Assembly (NCBI GenBank): GCA_021234155.1
Contig: JAJEKV010000006.1
Span: 9,391,003 to 9,455,002, forward strand
Reading direction: 5' to 3'
Length of the DNA stretch: 64,000 nucleotides
Source: Isoetes taiwanensis
Lineage: Eukaryota; Streptophyta; Lycopodiopsida; Isoetales; Isoetaceae
A model generated the notes under the pieces. That model searched no databases and was not told the origin of the DNA. It was given only the letters and a program-made list of their open reading frames with translations. Numbering within the stretch: position 1 is the first letter of the stretch; every line of letters begins with the position of its first letter. Made by a program: the position numbers and the translations under genes. This document shows positions 33,586-45,439 of this stretch, in pieces.

Positions 33586-34490
33586 AAAACCATTAATTAT
33601 TGATGTGCGACTTGCAGAGCAATAGAAGAGATGGCAACAAGTGGAAGGGAATGCTTAGAGCATGAGTAGGAGTCTATAAGCCTTTGTCTTGATTTTGAGA
33701 CTCTTAATTATGTTAACATAATGTAAGAACTTGAGGTTATATTATTTTGTGTAACTACGTGAATATAGCCTTTCCAATTATAGACCCAATTAATATATCG
33801 AAAGTTTATCGCTATAATGGATTCTAATGTTAATTTCAAATATTGTTGCATAAAGTTTGTTTTATCTTAATGCAATACTAAGGACAATATTATGCTAAGG
33901 TGGAGAGAATGTGACGTTCCCCTAGAATATACGATATAAATATGTATATCCATGGCCACATCACCTTACAAGTCATGATAGTAGACTTGTACTTATTGAT
34001 ATAGGCTACATCTAGCATCAACAAATATTTTAGTAGCCCCGGCAGGCCATTTGGCCTTGAGTCACCTATTCTGGCAAAATCCCCTGGCCGGCCTAACTAG
34101 GATGAGTTAACTATATAGTAGGTGCAGATTTGCCCTTTCATAACAATACATTGACAGGTAAATGATTGAAATGGCCAATTTATTATTTTATAATTTGGGA
34201 CATACTAATATATTGGCCATTTGAGTTCCAGAGATGAAGGATATTGGCCAAAAAGTGATCATTTTTAGCATAGGAACAATGACTTTGCCATATCCTTGAG
34301 AACTTTTATTAGAGTCTATATTTACTTACAAGGAGTATCACGCAGATTTTTTTACGATAATGATGCATGCATCTCCTCTCATGAGCAAATCTCTCTTTTC
34401 TTTCAATCTAAATATAGAGAGATCTTCATTCAACCTAAATCTTCTATCTGTTCTTTAGAATGCTGAAAAATTCATTACCTTGATCAACAA
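33586..34490. other. no recognised gene
   Basis: AT-rich, no motif found on either strand. Confidence 0.45.
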
Positions 34491-34499
34491 TATCCCAAC

Positions 34500-34660
34500 T
34501 CTTGTTAATCTATTTCTACATAGGAGAAAGTCCTTGTTGTCATAAAAAGCTTCTCTAAAGGTAAATATCCTGGTATAGATTGTCTTCCTTTTGAATTCTA
34601 TCTTCATTTTTGGGAGGTCTTAAAGAAGGACTTTTTAATGGTTATCAAAGGACATGGCAT
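34500..34660 (+). pseudogene. LINE RT N-terminal fragment
   Basis: Plus-strand frame reads IKSFSKGKYPGIDCLPFEFY and HFWEVLKKDFL. This matches the GKSPGxDGLPxEFYxxFWE block that opens the RT of L1-type LINEs. No further RT motif follows. Confidence 0.75.
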
Positions 34661-34674
34661 TATGCTCTGATGAC

Positions 34675-34765
34675 TTGTCAAAAACAATGTACGCGTCGTC
34701 TAAACTTCCACACTTAACATACATGTCAATAAGACTTGATGTCATTATAACATCCAATAGATAAC
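34675..34765 (-). pseudogene. PPR motif fragment
   Basis: The minus strand reads SSLIDMYVKCGSLDDAYIVF, one PPR motif of the PLS type. No neighbouring motif is kept, so it is an isolated gene scrap. Confidence 0.75.
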
Positions 34766-37078
34766 CTCGTTATGAATAAAGCTGTCATGCAAAAAATGAT
34801 GTCATCTTGCATGCTATAAGAATGCCAATACATACGTTCTGCCACTTATCATCTGACTGCTTCATACTTGAATGCAAACTAGCACTGTCTTGTTTTTGCA
34901 TTTGCAGATATAATTGCACTTCATGTATACTAACTCGGCTTTACAATCTTGCCGAATGCAGCATTAGCTTCAGACAGACACCTGACAGTCGGTAAAGAAA
35001 CTTGAAATAAACAAATAAGATGGTCTCTTAAACGAAGTACATAAATTGTCATAAGGCACTACCCTTGCCTTACATGGTTTAAGTCTTGCCATCATTGTGG
35101 CACCTTTGCAAGATGCAGTATATCTCTTATAACAGCACTTCCAATAAATTGACACTCATATACGTGTTCCAAATTTTCACAGCTCCTGTTAGAAGCAAAA
35201 AGTTTAGGCAAGGCCAGAACCAGAGCAGAAAAAAGACTTGAAAATGCATAGCTGGTAACAAACTTCCAGTGCTTTTACCCTGCTTAGCCATAGGGGTAAA
35301 AACAAATAGCCAAGAGCTACCACTTTAGTAGGAAGAAGAGCAAAGAACAACTTTGCGCATCATCTGGCAAACAAAAAAAATAATGAAGGGCTCACCCTAC
35401 TGCGATATCCGGCATAGCTCAAGAACATGTGACCATAGATGGAGCAATTCCAAAGCAAGGGAAAACATCGAGCTTCGGAAATTCAAATCTGAAACGCAAA
35501 CATTAAAAGACATAGGCGATATGATTTACAATTTGCATTCGCATCCCGCGAAGGGGAGAGGGAACGCCGCATGCGGCGTTACATGCGGCCTTCCTTGGCA
35601 CGAAGACCAACACCCTCCCATTTTGAAAAAGAAGATGACACTTCTTTCAAAATGGATGCTTGAGAATGTTTTGGCAACCAGTGCATTAAAAAATTGATGA
35701 ATGGTTGTTTTGGCAATTGCATACTTGTGTTATCTCATTCTAAACCAACCACGTCAATATATTTTCTCATTTATGAGAATGTGCTTGTAAATGTCATAAT
35801 ATGGGCTTTTCTACAATTTGTAGACGTTACATGAAGCCCTATGCCTCATTTGTAATAAGAGGTGCATGTTTTCCGTGGGAGTCTTGACTTCAAAGCAATG
35901 GACATGAGCTTTCAAAAATTCCAGCACATTTTTGAAAAATCAAAGTTCGACCTGAGTTGACTCTGGTCAGGCCACGTCCATGGGAGTATAGGATGTACAA
36001 CGCAAACATGTAATAAGGTTAAATTGAGCAAGTTTACCTCAATCTTGGACTGTATAAAATTCTCCTGCATCAACAAACCATAGTACATACTGCCTATCAC
36101 AAATTTGGAAGACTGCACAAAAACGTCCTTCTGCATCAAGAAAGTGTTGATCATGGTATATTCCAAGGGCTAATCATTTCAGAATAGCCGAATGGAAATG
36201 AAAAGACACCTCGAAATCCTCTCTTGCTGAAAGATGCTAGAAAAATTCCATCAATGTCGGCATACATTTTCTAGTCTGCTATTGATGCCAGATGAATGTG
36301 GTGTTGCATGAGGACTCCATGTTCGATTTGCTTCAGCTATCTTCAAGCTCTAAAATAATCATGGAAAGCGAAGGACAAAAGAAAGAAAGTATAGAAATGC
36401 TCCAAGAGAACAGTTCCTCCATCATGCAATCGGATCTCAAGCTCTCGAATCACCTCCACATTTTCGTCCCAATTATCTAAATCAGCAAAGTCATCTGTTG
36501 TTGGTCTAGGCCTGAGCGTTTTTGGGTCTAAGTGTAAGAATTTTAGAAACGGCTCGAACCTAAAAAAAAAATGCTTGTAAGCCTACAGCATAGAGCAATC
36601 TGGGGAAATGAGAAGAGGGGAATTGGATTTTGATATTCCGGTGTGAAAATTTGGCATTTTGGTCAAAATATGGGATGTTATCGGCGTTACCGGTGGCCGA
36701 AAAAAGGAAGGCACCCAACCCCAAAAACATTTTAGATAAATGTATGCTCGGCGTTGCCGGGCTAATGTCCTATCATGTGTTTTTACTTGGTCTTTAACAT
36801 CCATATGCACATGTTGATATTGCAAGAACAGATATTATTTGCTTTTGTAATAATTTTTGTTACTGAAATTGTCTAATGGCAGTACCATCAATGCATTAAC
36901 TTTGCGTTCGTGGATTTCAGTAAAGAAAACATTGCTTTATAAGGAATGTCGGGGGCAGTTAAATCTACCTCTAATGATGAAAATATGGAAAGACAGATCC
37001 AGAACTGATGCTCAAATATCACTCTTAGAACTAGTTAAGAACATCAATAGAAAACACAAAATCTTGTCCTGGCTCATT
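34766..37078. other. long stretch without a recognised gene
   Basis: The longest frame (35353-35697, plus, 114 codons) has no recognisable motif and no splice context. A perfect 18-base palindrome lies at 35563-35580. The frame 35912-36166 (minus) is probably chance. Confidence 0.5.
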
Positions 37079-37117
37079 GGCGCGCGTGCGCGCGCGCGCA
37101 CACACACACACACACAC
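37079..37117 (+). repeat. (CG)n(CA)n microsatellite
   Basis: About 20 bases of alternating GC/GT followed by (AC)9. It lies at the 3' tail of the LINE at 37118-40560. Confidence 0.95.
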
Positions 37118-40100
37118 ATGTTTTGAAGGACGAAAGCCAAAAGGTTTATTAATCAGATATAAAAGGTACAAAATTTACATGTCTTATCTAAATGTATAAG
37201 CAAGCACAAAATGATGCCACAGGAACACGGGCCTGGAGCACATTGTACATACGCCAGAATAGGAGACTAACAATAAGAATCAATTTGAAACTGAATCTAA
37301 ATACGTTCCATCGTTTCTGACTCAAGGGCGGAACAATCATAAGCCGTCAGTATCTTGTTCTGGGCCACCGTAATAACACCGCATGCAAATGAATAAATGT
37401 CTTGAAGAAGGTGGCGTCTGCGATGCTACCATATCGACCACAAGAGTCAACCAGAACCAAGATGGATTCTAGAGCCTAGTTGCACCCATAGGAGCCCTCC
37501 TCTTTATTTCCAAATAAAAAGATACAGCATATTCTTAAGACACTTCCAAAAAAACCCTCATGCCCACTGGCCTTTTTAGGTGTACACAATAACCTTTCCA
37601 AGTGTACAAGAATAATCAGCTACCATTAGACAAAATTGATAACAAAGTTATAATGAAGATTTGTACAGCTTCATCTCCATCATAGGCAACGACGACCCCA
37701 ACCTTGCACAAGAGGCCACTCCCAAAGAAATCAGAGTGAGGAATAAGTGCATCCAAGCCAACAAACCTCGATCTATAACCTGCAAAAACCACCAATCCAA
37801 CATCCACTGGGCACGAGGGCCCTATTCCAGGCATGAGTGCCACCAAACCTATGCCACAAGGAGCAACACTCATACCATGAGGGCTCAGGAAAGGAGGGCC
37901 ACTACAACACCAATACCTATACTTGGCACGAGGACCACCAACCATCGTAGGAGAACTCTAGACCAAAACAATAACAAGCATAAAGGCCACCATCTCTTTG
38001 GCACAAGGACCACCACAACATTACTACAACCCTCAACGAGAGAAAGGGCATGCCAAAAATGAATAATCACTCCAGAAAAGAAAGCCACTAGAATAACAAA
38101 ACGTATACTTGGCAAAAAGACCGCCAGTCATTGTAGAAGCGCTCAAGATTAACAACAATAAAATACTAAACATATATGCTTAGATCAAAAGGGGAAACAC
38201 TACACCCCTGAATGAAAGAAAGGCCAGAAAAGACCACCAACCATGAAAAGAGAATCACTGCAACATCAACACTTGGCACGAGGACCACCAACCCTTGCAA
38301 AAGAACTCAAGACCAGCAACAATACGAACGGTGCTACTTCTGTAACAACAAAGAAATGACAACACAGAACTAGTAACCAAACAAAGAGACACCTAAGAAC
38401 CATAAGGCACGCAAAGGTACAAGAGGGTGGGAGGGGTGGGGAACAAGCGACCAAAGGAGGAGAGGCTCGAAAAACGGCTGATAGAGACAAACGAGGAGGA
38501 AACACACTTAAATACTAAAGGGGGCCACATCAACTAGCCTCAAGAAGCGGATTTATCTGCTTATCTCGAAACGCAGATAAATCATACATGCCCTCTGTTT
38601 AGCTGGCGGAGCCACGCATTGGGATAGGATGCCAAGATGATGCATTGGCAGTTTAATGCACTGTTAAACAAATCTTGTAGGCAGGACCATGCCGGATGAA
38701 CCTCTGGACAATAGAAAAGACAATGCTCTAGAGTCTCAACGTTTGAAAAATAGAGCAGGCATATTGCAGATATGCGAGGATCATAACGATATTGGAAGGC
38801 ATTAACACGCAGGCACCTGTGGATAACCTGCCACCAAAGTACAGAAACTTTATGGTGGAGCAACTTATCCCCAAGCCATTGCCATGTGCGATGCAGAGTG
38901 GGTTGTAGAACTTGTAGGTGCCACCCATCTGGCAATGGGAGGGGTTGTGGTGCTAAGAGAAGCGATATACTGATTTGATAAAGTGCTTGCCTTTGTGAAT
39001 ATTTTCATGACAGTCCCAAGGCACCCTTTCGGTAATCACCAACCTGCACCATAAGAGGCAAATTTTCTGCAACCTTCTCCCATACAAACACATCCCAACG
39101 GGAGAGTAAGAACTTTGCCAAAAATTCAGGCCAAGACAATAGGCGATCGGCTTCATACCATGCTTGAATAGAGACAACACCTGCAAGAACCCATCGTCTT
39201 TATGTAAGGGGATGAAGTGATGCAGTCAATGGAGGTGCTGAGGGGTTTGGAGGCAGTGGTTCCCACCACCATGGAGTCTCCAATAGGGTGTGGATGGAAG
39301 GGCATGGCCAAAAGAGGTGCTTGACTACATCCCATGATGTCAACAATCCATGTAGAAATGGAGAAGCATTTGGAAAAGGTTGCAGAGGCTGAAGTATAGC
39401 CCAAGATAGGACTGGGTTGACTGCCTTCTTGCCTAGAGAGATACAATGACTAAGAGCTTGTCTAATAAGGCATAAACCAGGAGAGTCTTCACCATTCAGG
39501 ATTCTCTAGATGAACTTTAAAATAAGGACTTTGCTCTACAGTAAGAAGTCCATCATACCCAGACCACCTGCCCATTTTGGAAGGATGCATTTCGACCAAG
39601 CCACCTTAATCACAACACCTTCCTCAATACCCCTCCATATAAAGTTCTGAACTATTGCAATGAGCTCACGTACTTTGATCTGTGGGGCTAGCAGTAAGGA
39701 TGCATATAGACATGGGTAGTACTAAGGATTGACTTGGCCACCATAATGCGACCCGCTAGAGACCACTTTGCCGTGGACCACTAGAATAAGCACTTCTCCA
39801 AACCCTTAATGATCTCCTTCCATGCAGCTCCAGCAGTAACATGGATGCCTACTGGAATCCCCAACAACTTGATGGTCTGTCTATGAGCAAGTAATTTCTA
39901 TGGATAATCATGAACACATGCCGGAGTCCGAGTATTCAACGTCCATAAATCACGTACACTTCGCCTCCTCCCAATAAGGGCACCGGATGCTAGTGAAACT
40001 GTGTCTAAGAGCAATTTGGCAGCTTCTAGATTCTCAGCATTAGCGAGCAGGAAGAGGAACGTGTCGTCTGCATATTGATTGCAAACCTCTTATATGCCAT

Positions 40101-40560
40101 CCTCCATTGCAAGACCATGGAGAAGTCCCTATGTGGTTGCAACAGTGAATAATTACGATAAATCCTTTGTGATTGTGAAAAGTAGTGGTGTTGAAGGGCA
40201 TCCCTGACGAATACCACGACCAAGTGAGAAGGCCTCTAACGGTTCACCATAGAACATAACAATTGCCTGAACAGAGACATGCAGCTTCATAATGTCTGAT
40301 GTGAATTGTTCCCCCAATCCCAGTCTTAGCATCATCAACCACATGAATTTCCAGCTAACACTGTCGTAAGTCGTCGCAAAATCAAGCTTAACACTAGAGT
40401 TGTTGCTGGAACTATTCTGGGTTCATCCTCCAGAACTGGTCCAACATACCCTCTGCCACTTAAACCCAAGTATCTAACAAGAGAAGTTTCCATTTCACAA
40501 GATACTACCACTTTTGGAATCTTCACTTGATTCTTTATGGCCATGGAGAATGTCATGGTG
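37118..40560 (-). mobile_element. L1-type LINE, degraded
   Basis: Reading down the minus strand: motif A remnant (SVKLDFATTYDSVSW, about 40385-40340), RGIRQGCPSTPLLF, and the catalytic NQYADDTFLFLLA with YADD at 40063-40074. Thumb and connection sequence over 39950-39000 carries several stops. The C-terminal zinc-binding RVT domain follows at 38935-38640 (LHHKVSVLWWQVIHRCLRVN, ETLEHCLFYCPEVHPAWSCL). A 3' untranslated part with four copies of a CTTGGCACGAGGACC module (on plus) and an end near 37118 beside a CA repeat complete it. This lineage differs from the 31950-33585 family by its zf-RVT and RT text. Confidence 0.85.
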
Positions 40561-42021
40561 ATTGCCCAAACCTCATAGAATTCAGCATTTTTTTACGCTA
40601 GGCCAAAACTGCATTCTCAATTTTCTAGCATAAAGGGGTCCAAACGTTTCTAAAATTGAAAGTAATTGGCGTTTTACGATAAAACATGTTGATTTGCATG
40701 TTTTCATGTTTCGCTGCTATTAGATGACATTATATGAAGTTATTTAGCTCAAAAATGGTGTTTGAGGTTGTGAATTGTTTCTCATTTATTGTAACAAGTT
40801 TTGACATAAGACTTGTAGCCATAAGTTATCAACTCTAAGAGCTATAATCCAATAATTTTTTGAAGTGTCCATAAGTCATGTTGATCTCGATTTTTACTAA
40901 AGAAGATTCGATACAAAATCTAGGACAAACATAGAACTAAAATGGTTTAACTAAAATCATATATAAGCTTTCTAAGGGCAATAAATGATGCACTTCATAA
41001 TGGAGCTTGATAAAAATAACTTAGTAACTTTGAGTGTAATGTGAAAGGAAAAAGTCAGTTACCTAGGCCTCTATTCTCTGTTAATATTTAATGTCTATTA
41101 CTTCAATAAATGAACTTAACAGTGACAATTAGTTATATGAGCAAATTGAACTTCAATAAATGAACTTAACAGTGAGCAATTAGTTATATGTGTGCACTAT
41201 TATCAAATAATTACTATATTATAACTTTACATGGGCAAGTCGTACCTTAGATCAGACCAGAACAATGTAGCATAGTTGTAATGTGCCTGCACAACAGAAA
41301 ATTTGCTTTGAGACCAAACTAGATTAGAGGCCATAAATTTACAAATAATACAATGTCTCCAAGGTTTTGAGGTTTATCGAAGTACAAGAATTAGCCAGAA
41401 TCCATTTATGCATAAGATGCAGCTGGAGTACACACACAATTGTTCTGCATAAAGCAACGGAATGAACCAACTTACAATGGAGTCTAAACATTCAAACAAC
41501 ATCCATTTAGTATATCTAATTAGATTAAGAGTTTAGTTTGCAAATAGAGCAATGGGTATTGTGTAACCTTAGATAGACAACCGTTTAAGCTTTACCTAGA
41601 TGGATGCTATACCTTCATCTACACTTTCAGCCCTAACATGTTTTAGAACTAATTTTTTGTACCAATATTCCCACCAAAAAAAAAACACAACCAATTCCCT
41701 AAAACGCAACAAACATTTCTAAATATGAATTAATGATTTGCCAAATCTCTGTAGTATCTTGAATAGATATCTCAGTGGCTAGATCCCACGACAAAACAAG
41801 CATCTATTAAGATATTCTAAGTTTGGAAAATCACAAAAATCCAGATTATCTTGGAGCATGGTCATGGCTGGGATGGAACAATGACCTTCCCAATTGAATT
41901 GGATATAATCTCCTTCATCATGTAACTAATATTGCTAGGATAGTTTTGGATACAATATCAATGCGGATCTAAGAAATTTGCTTGGTAAATCAGAGCAAGC
42001 AATCTCAACAACCTCGATCAG
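40561..42021. other. no recognised gene
   Basis: AT-rich. A tandem duplication of about 50 bases lies at 41099-41190 (ACTTCAATAAATGAACTTAA twice). Confidence 0.5.
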
Positions 42022-42255
42022 CTATTTTCCCAAAACTTCCATCTTATCTCTTACAAACTGAAGAAAGCTCAACAGATTATTGAGCTTCTCATGTATTTCT
42101 TCTGCATTTTGTAAGAAGTCAAGCATGGTAATTATCTTGGGCCAATAACCAAATAAAGGATGAAGAACATTAAAAAAGCTTTTAATTCTATCCGGTAGAC
42201 ACGCATGTGACAGAGTCTCAACGATTGCTCTCCGATTCCAATTTACGAGTTCCAT
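42022..42255 (-). CDS. unrecognised short ORF
   Basis: 77 codons, largely helical (FNVLHPLFGYWPKIITMLDF, NAEEIHEKLNNLLSFLQFV). It has a plausible amino-acid mix but no family I know. It could be an exon or a transposase scrap. Confidence 0.2.
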   Translation of the reverse strand: MELVNWNRRAIVETLSHACLPDRIKSFFNVLHPLFGYWPKIITMLDFLQNAEEIHEKLNNLLSFLQFVRDKMEVLGK

Positions 42256-43077
42256 CCTTCTTGCTAGTTGCTTGCAAAAATTGTAGTATCAAAGAGAAAC
42301 TGAAACAAGATACATTGGAAAAGTGCGCTAGTAATCTCTTCATTGCCACCCAATTAAGAAATACAAAAGAGAGAAAGCCGAAGGAGGAGGAGTTATTTTC
42401 AAATGCACATACCAAGAATCCCCAGTCTCCATAACTAAATGAAGATCTCTCCCTCCCTCCCTCCCTGCCTCCCTTCCCCCGGAACGATAGTCATTTTTAT
42501 TTTGCTGACGATGAATCCATGAAAGTGAGGCTTACTTACATTTATTGCATCATGTGAATGGAGAACCATGTGAAATAGATATAGTGGATTCTTCAGATCC
42601 TTCGAAACATACGAAACAATGTATGAAAAATCCAAATAGAGAAAATAAGGAGGGGGATGCAAAAGAACTTAGGAACTGTGAATTGTTTTGCATGTCAATT
42701 TTGTTCAGGGTATGAAGGAAGAACTCGATATTATAAAGTGAAGAAGGTTGCTAAGAATTTAATAGCATGAAATACATGGAAGTTTCAAGCAAAGTAAAGC
42801 TACTTAAAAATGCTAAGGCATGTCTTTTGTTGCTCAATAGTTATGGGTCGGGTTCTGAGCCTAGGCCCTATTGAAGGCAATGATTTGGAGTCTATGGTTG
42901 AGCTCGAACATGCATTTACCCCAACTATTCAGTATGCGTTGGCGCAATGATCGAGGATCTGCATTCATTGTAGCTAATGCGCCTCCTAATGGATAACCGA
43001 GAAATTTGTCAAGCAATGCTCCGACCATTGTGACATGTAGCGTCTTGGATGCAGTGTCAATGTTGTCGAACATTGCT

Positions 43078-43377
43078 AAGATGTAAATGTTACTCAGGAA
43101 GCCACCCTACTACACCTGATCCCATTGCTAATCCTCCACTGCGCTGCATAAAAACATATGAAAAATGGGTCTGACTTGCCTGGAATGCGGTTTATACCTT
43201 CCTTGTTCCTAAAGTTGAACTCGAATGGCTCTAATAGCCCTAGCTTAATGCTGACAGTATCAAATACAAATGCTAGTATTCTCTTGTTCCAAGAGAACCT
43301 TCCTTTGAACTTCAAGCACCCAACTGATCCTAAGTACACCCCATTCTCGATCGTTTTTGCCTGCCAATTCAACAACA
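43078..43377 (-). pseudogene. PAP/fibrillin-like exon
   Basis: After an acceptor-like GAATTGGCAG (about 43378) the frame reads AKTIENGVYLGSVGCLKF, FSWNKRILAFVFDTVSIKLG, FEFNF and SDPFFICFYA. It then slips; the neighbouring frame continues RSGGLAMGSGVVGWLPE*. The layout (beta strands, DPFF.xFYA, then RSGGLA) resembles the C-terminal part of plastid-lipid-associated fibrillins, lipocalin-like proteins of plastoglobules. The slip at FYA and the lack of other exons suggest a pseudogene or a gene with unseen exons. The family call is from memory of the motif pattern. Confidence 0.45.
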
Positions 43378-43904
43378 TTGTGTATGAATCTACTCTATGA
43401 AAAATCATTAAAAACCATCTTGTTTTTTCAAAAAAATTAACGATACCAACTTCTGCATCAAATTGATGAATTGCAGTTACTGGAAAATATATTCCACAGC
43501 CTTCTTCACCCTATAAAGCCTTTTTAACTTGGAACATGGGAGTCAACAGACATTTTCTCAAACTATAGAGCTATAGCTGACAACGACCAGCCAAAAACAA
43601 GCTATAATTAATAGTTACCTGCCACTAATACGAACTTGTGAATGCAAACAATTTTCTGAGCTACATGCATTAGCTTTTTTAAATTCTAGGTTCTCACTAC
43701 TGGGCATTTTTTACCCGGCGTCCATTTCCATAGCAAGTGGTAGAAAATTATCTCTTCGTATGCTATGCAGGATATATGATGTGCACAAGCTTCCTTCCGT
43801 GTTCCACCATGTTCTACTGAAGACAAAGCAAGTAATTTGGAGGCACTCCTCCTTCTATATCTGTCTTGCGGGTTAGGCGGTTCAAACATCAGCTACCCCC
43901 AACA

Positions 43905-44013
43905 GAGGTGACTGACAGTTTACTGGCAACAGCCATTTTGGAAAGGTTTTCTAGGCAGATTCTAGCATATACTTAGAATATGTCAAAATCCCATGAGCAA
44001 GGGTTTGCCTCCC
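43905..44013 (+). repeat. diverged copy of the A-tailed repeat family
   Basis: It aligns with 48170-48285 and 48665-48780: CAGTTTAC, GATTCTAGCAT and GAGCAAGGGTTTGCC / GCGAGGGTTTGCC in order. It is about 70% alike by eye. Confidence 0.55.
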
Positions 44014-45430
44014 TAAAACATGCAAATACACTCTGCAATTTAACATTCCTTATGTTAGCCACTAACTTAACATATTTTGTATATGTGAATGATGGTTTAT
44101 CTAATCTATTATATTAAATTTTTAATATATGTGAACTGCAAGACAGTTTAATCATAACGATAACGATAAGGTGCTAAAAGTTAAATTTTAATATAACATA
44201 ATGGTGAACCTACACTTAGCTAACAAAGGTGGTAAGTATGAACCCACCCTTAGCCAATGAGACTCTGGATAAATACCACTTTCAATCTCTAAATGTATAA
44301 AAACTCCTCTTGTTAGCCATTAAATTCTTTTCCTTTGTGGATATACTAGAGTATTGCTATTTCCCATGATTATTTTAAAAGGCTAGGGTCTCAAATATCG
44401 TTTGCCACCAAATACCTTCTGCCATACCCAATGCACAAGAAATAGATCAACGTAAAGCCAGAACCTCTCTATCTCAATCATCCCAAATAGGACATTCAAG
44501 AGCATAGTTTATCAACCACATTGTCTAGCAATCCAAAAATAAGAGGAATGCACTCCATTGCAGTACCCTTCAATTTGCAATCTCCTCAATACATGCCAAA
44601 CATTCAATTTGCAATCTCCTCAATCCATGTATGACAGATATTCTGCTTCATAGTAACATTACCCTTCATACAATGGTCCAGACAATCTAAATCTCGAACT
44701 CTAAAACTAAAACCTCAAAAAAAAAAATTTAAATCTCAAACTCTAAAACCAAAACCTCAAACAATGACATTATTCTAGAATAAGGCAGGGTACTTCCTAG
44801 TGGGATAGCCCCTTGTTTTTTCAAAATCTGTCCATCCATCCATCTGATTGAGTGGACAACGAGGACACAAGACAAATACATCGTAGTTGTTAAGCAACCT
44901 CCACAAGCAAGAATTTATTAAATGAGGCTAAAACAAAGACCAACCACAGGAGTAAGATTATGAGTTGCCGTGAACACTCTTGCAAATAAGTTCTCTCTAC
45001 CAATTGCCATGTCCACTTGCAAATCTTCCCTTTGCAAATACAACAATAAAACATAACGGTGCCACCTCTTGTTGAGAGCTTCATAGCCTTCTACTTCCTT
45101 ACCTCCCTCAAAATATGTGGCTGCATTTTCAGCATAATCATTCAGCTATGTAGTATTTCATCCATATTAGAACATTATTTAATCGTTCAATTTAGTAGTA
45201 TTCTATTTTTCAGCATAATCATTCAGCTATATAATCCATCAATATTAGAACATTATATAGTCATTCAATTTATAGTATTTGTAAACTTGTGTAGCATTTC
45301 TAATCACTCAATCTAAGAAGTATTCCAGAACATATGGACTCGTGCACTCTTACCTGCTGAGTTTAGGTCTGGAGGATACGAAGAGGTAATCAAAGAGGTG
45401 CACAGACCAATACTTCATATCAGTCATATT
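44014..45430. other. AT-rich DNA with short tandem duplications
   Basis: No gene. Duplications lie at 44570-44635 (TTCAATTTGCAATCTCCTCA twice), 44690-44765 (CTAAATCTC...CTCTAAAAC blocks) and 45125-45280 (TTTCAGCATAATCATTCAGC twice, unit about 85). Confidence 0.55.
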
Positions 45431-45439
45431 CTTGAATCA

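Noticed and set aside
37616-38505. Several long frames on both strands
   Set aside because: They fall in the repeated 3' untranslated region of the LINE and carry no domain.
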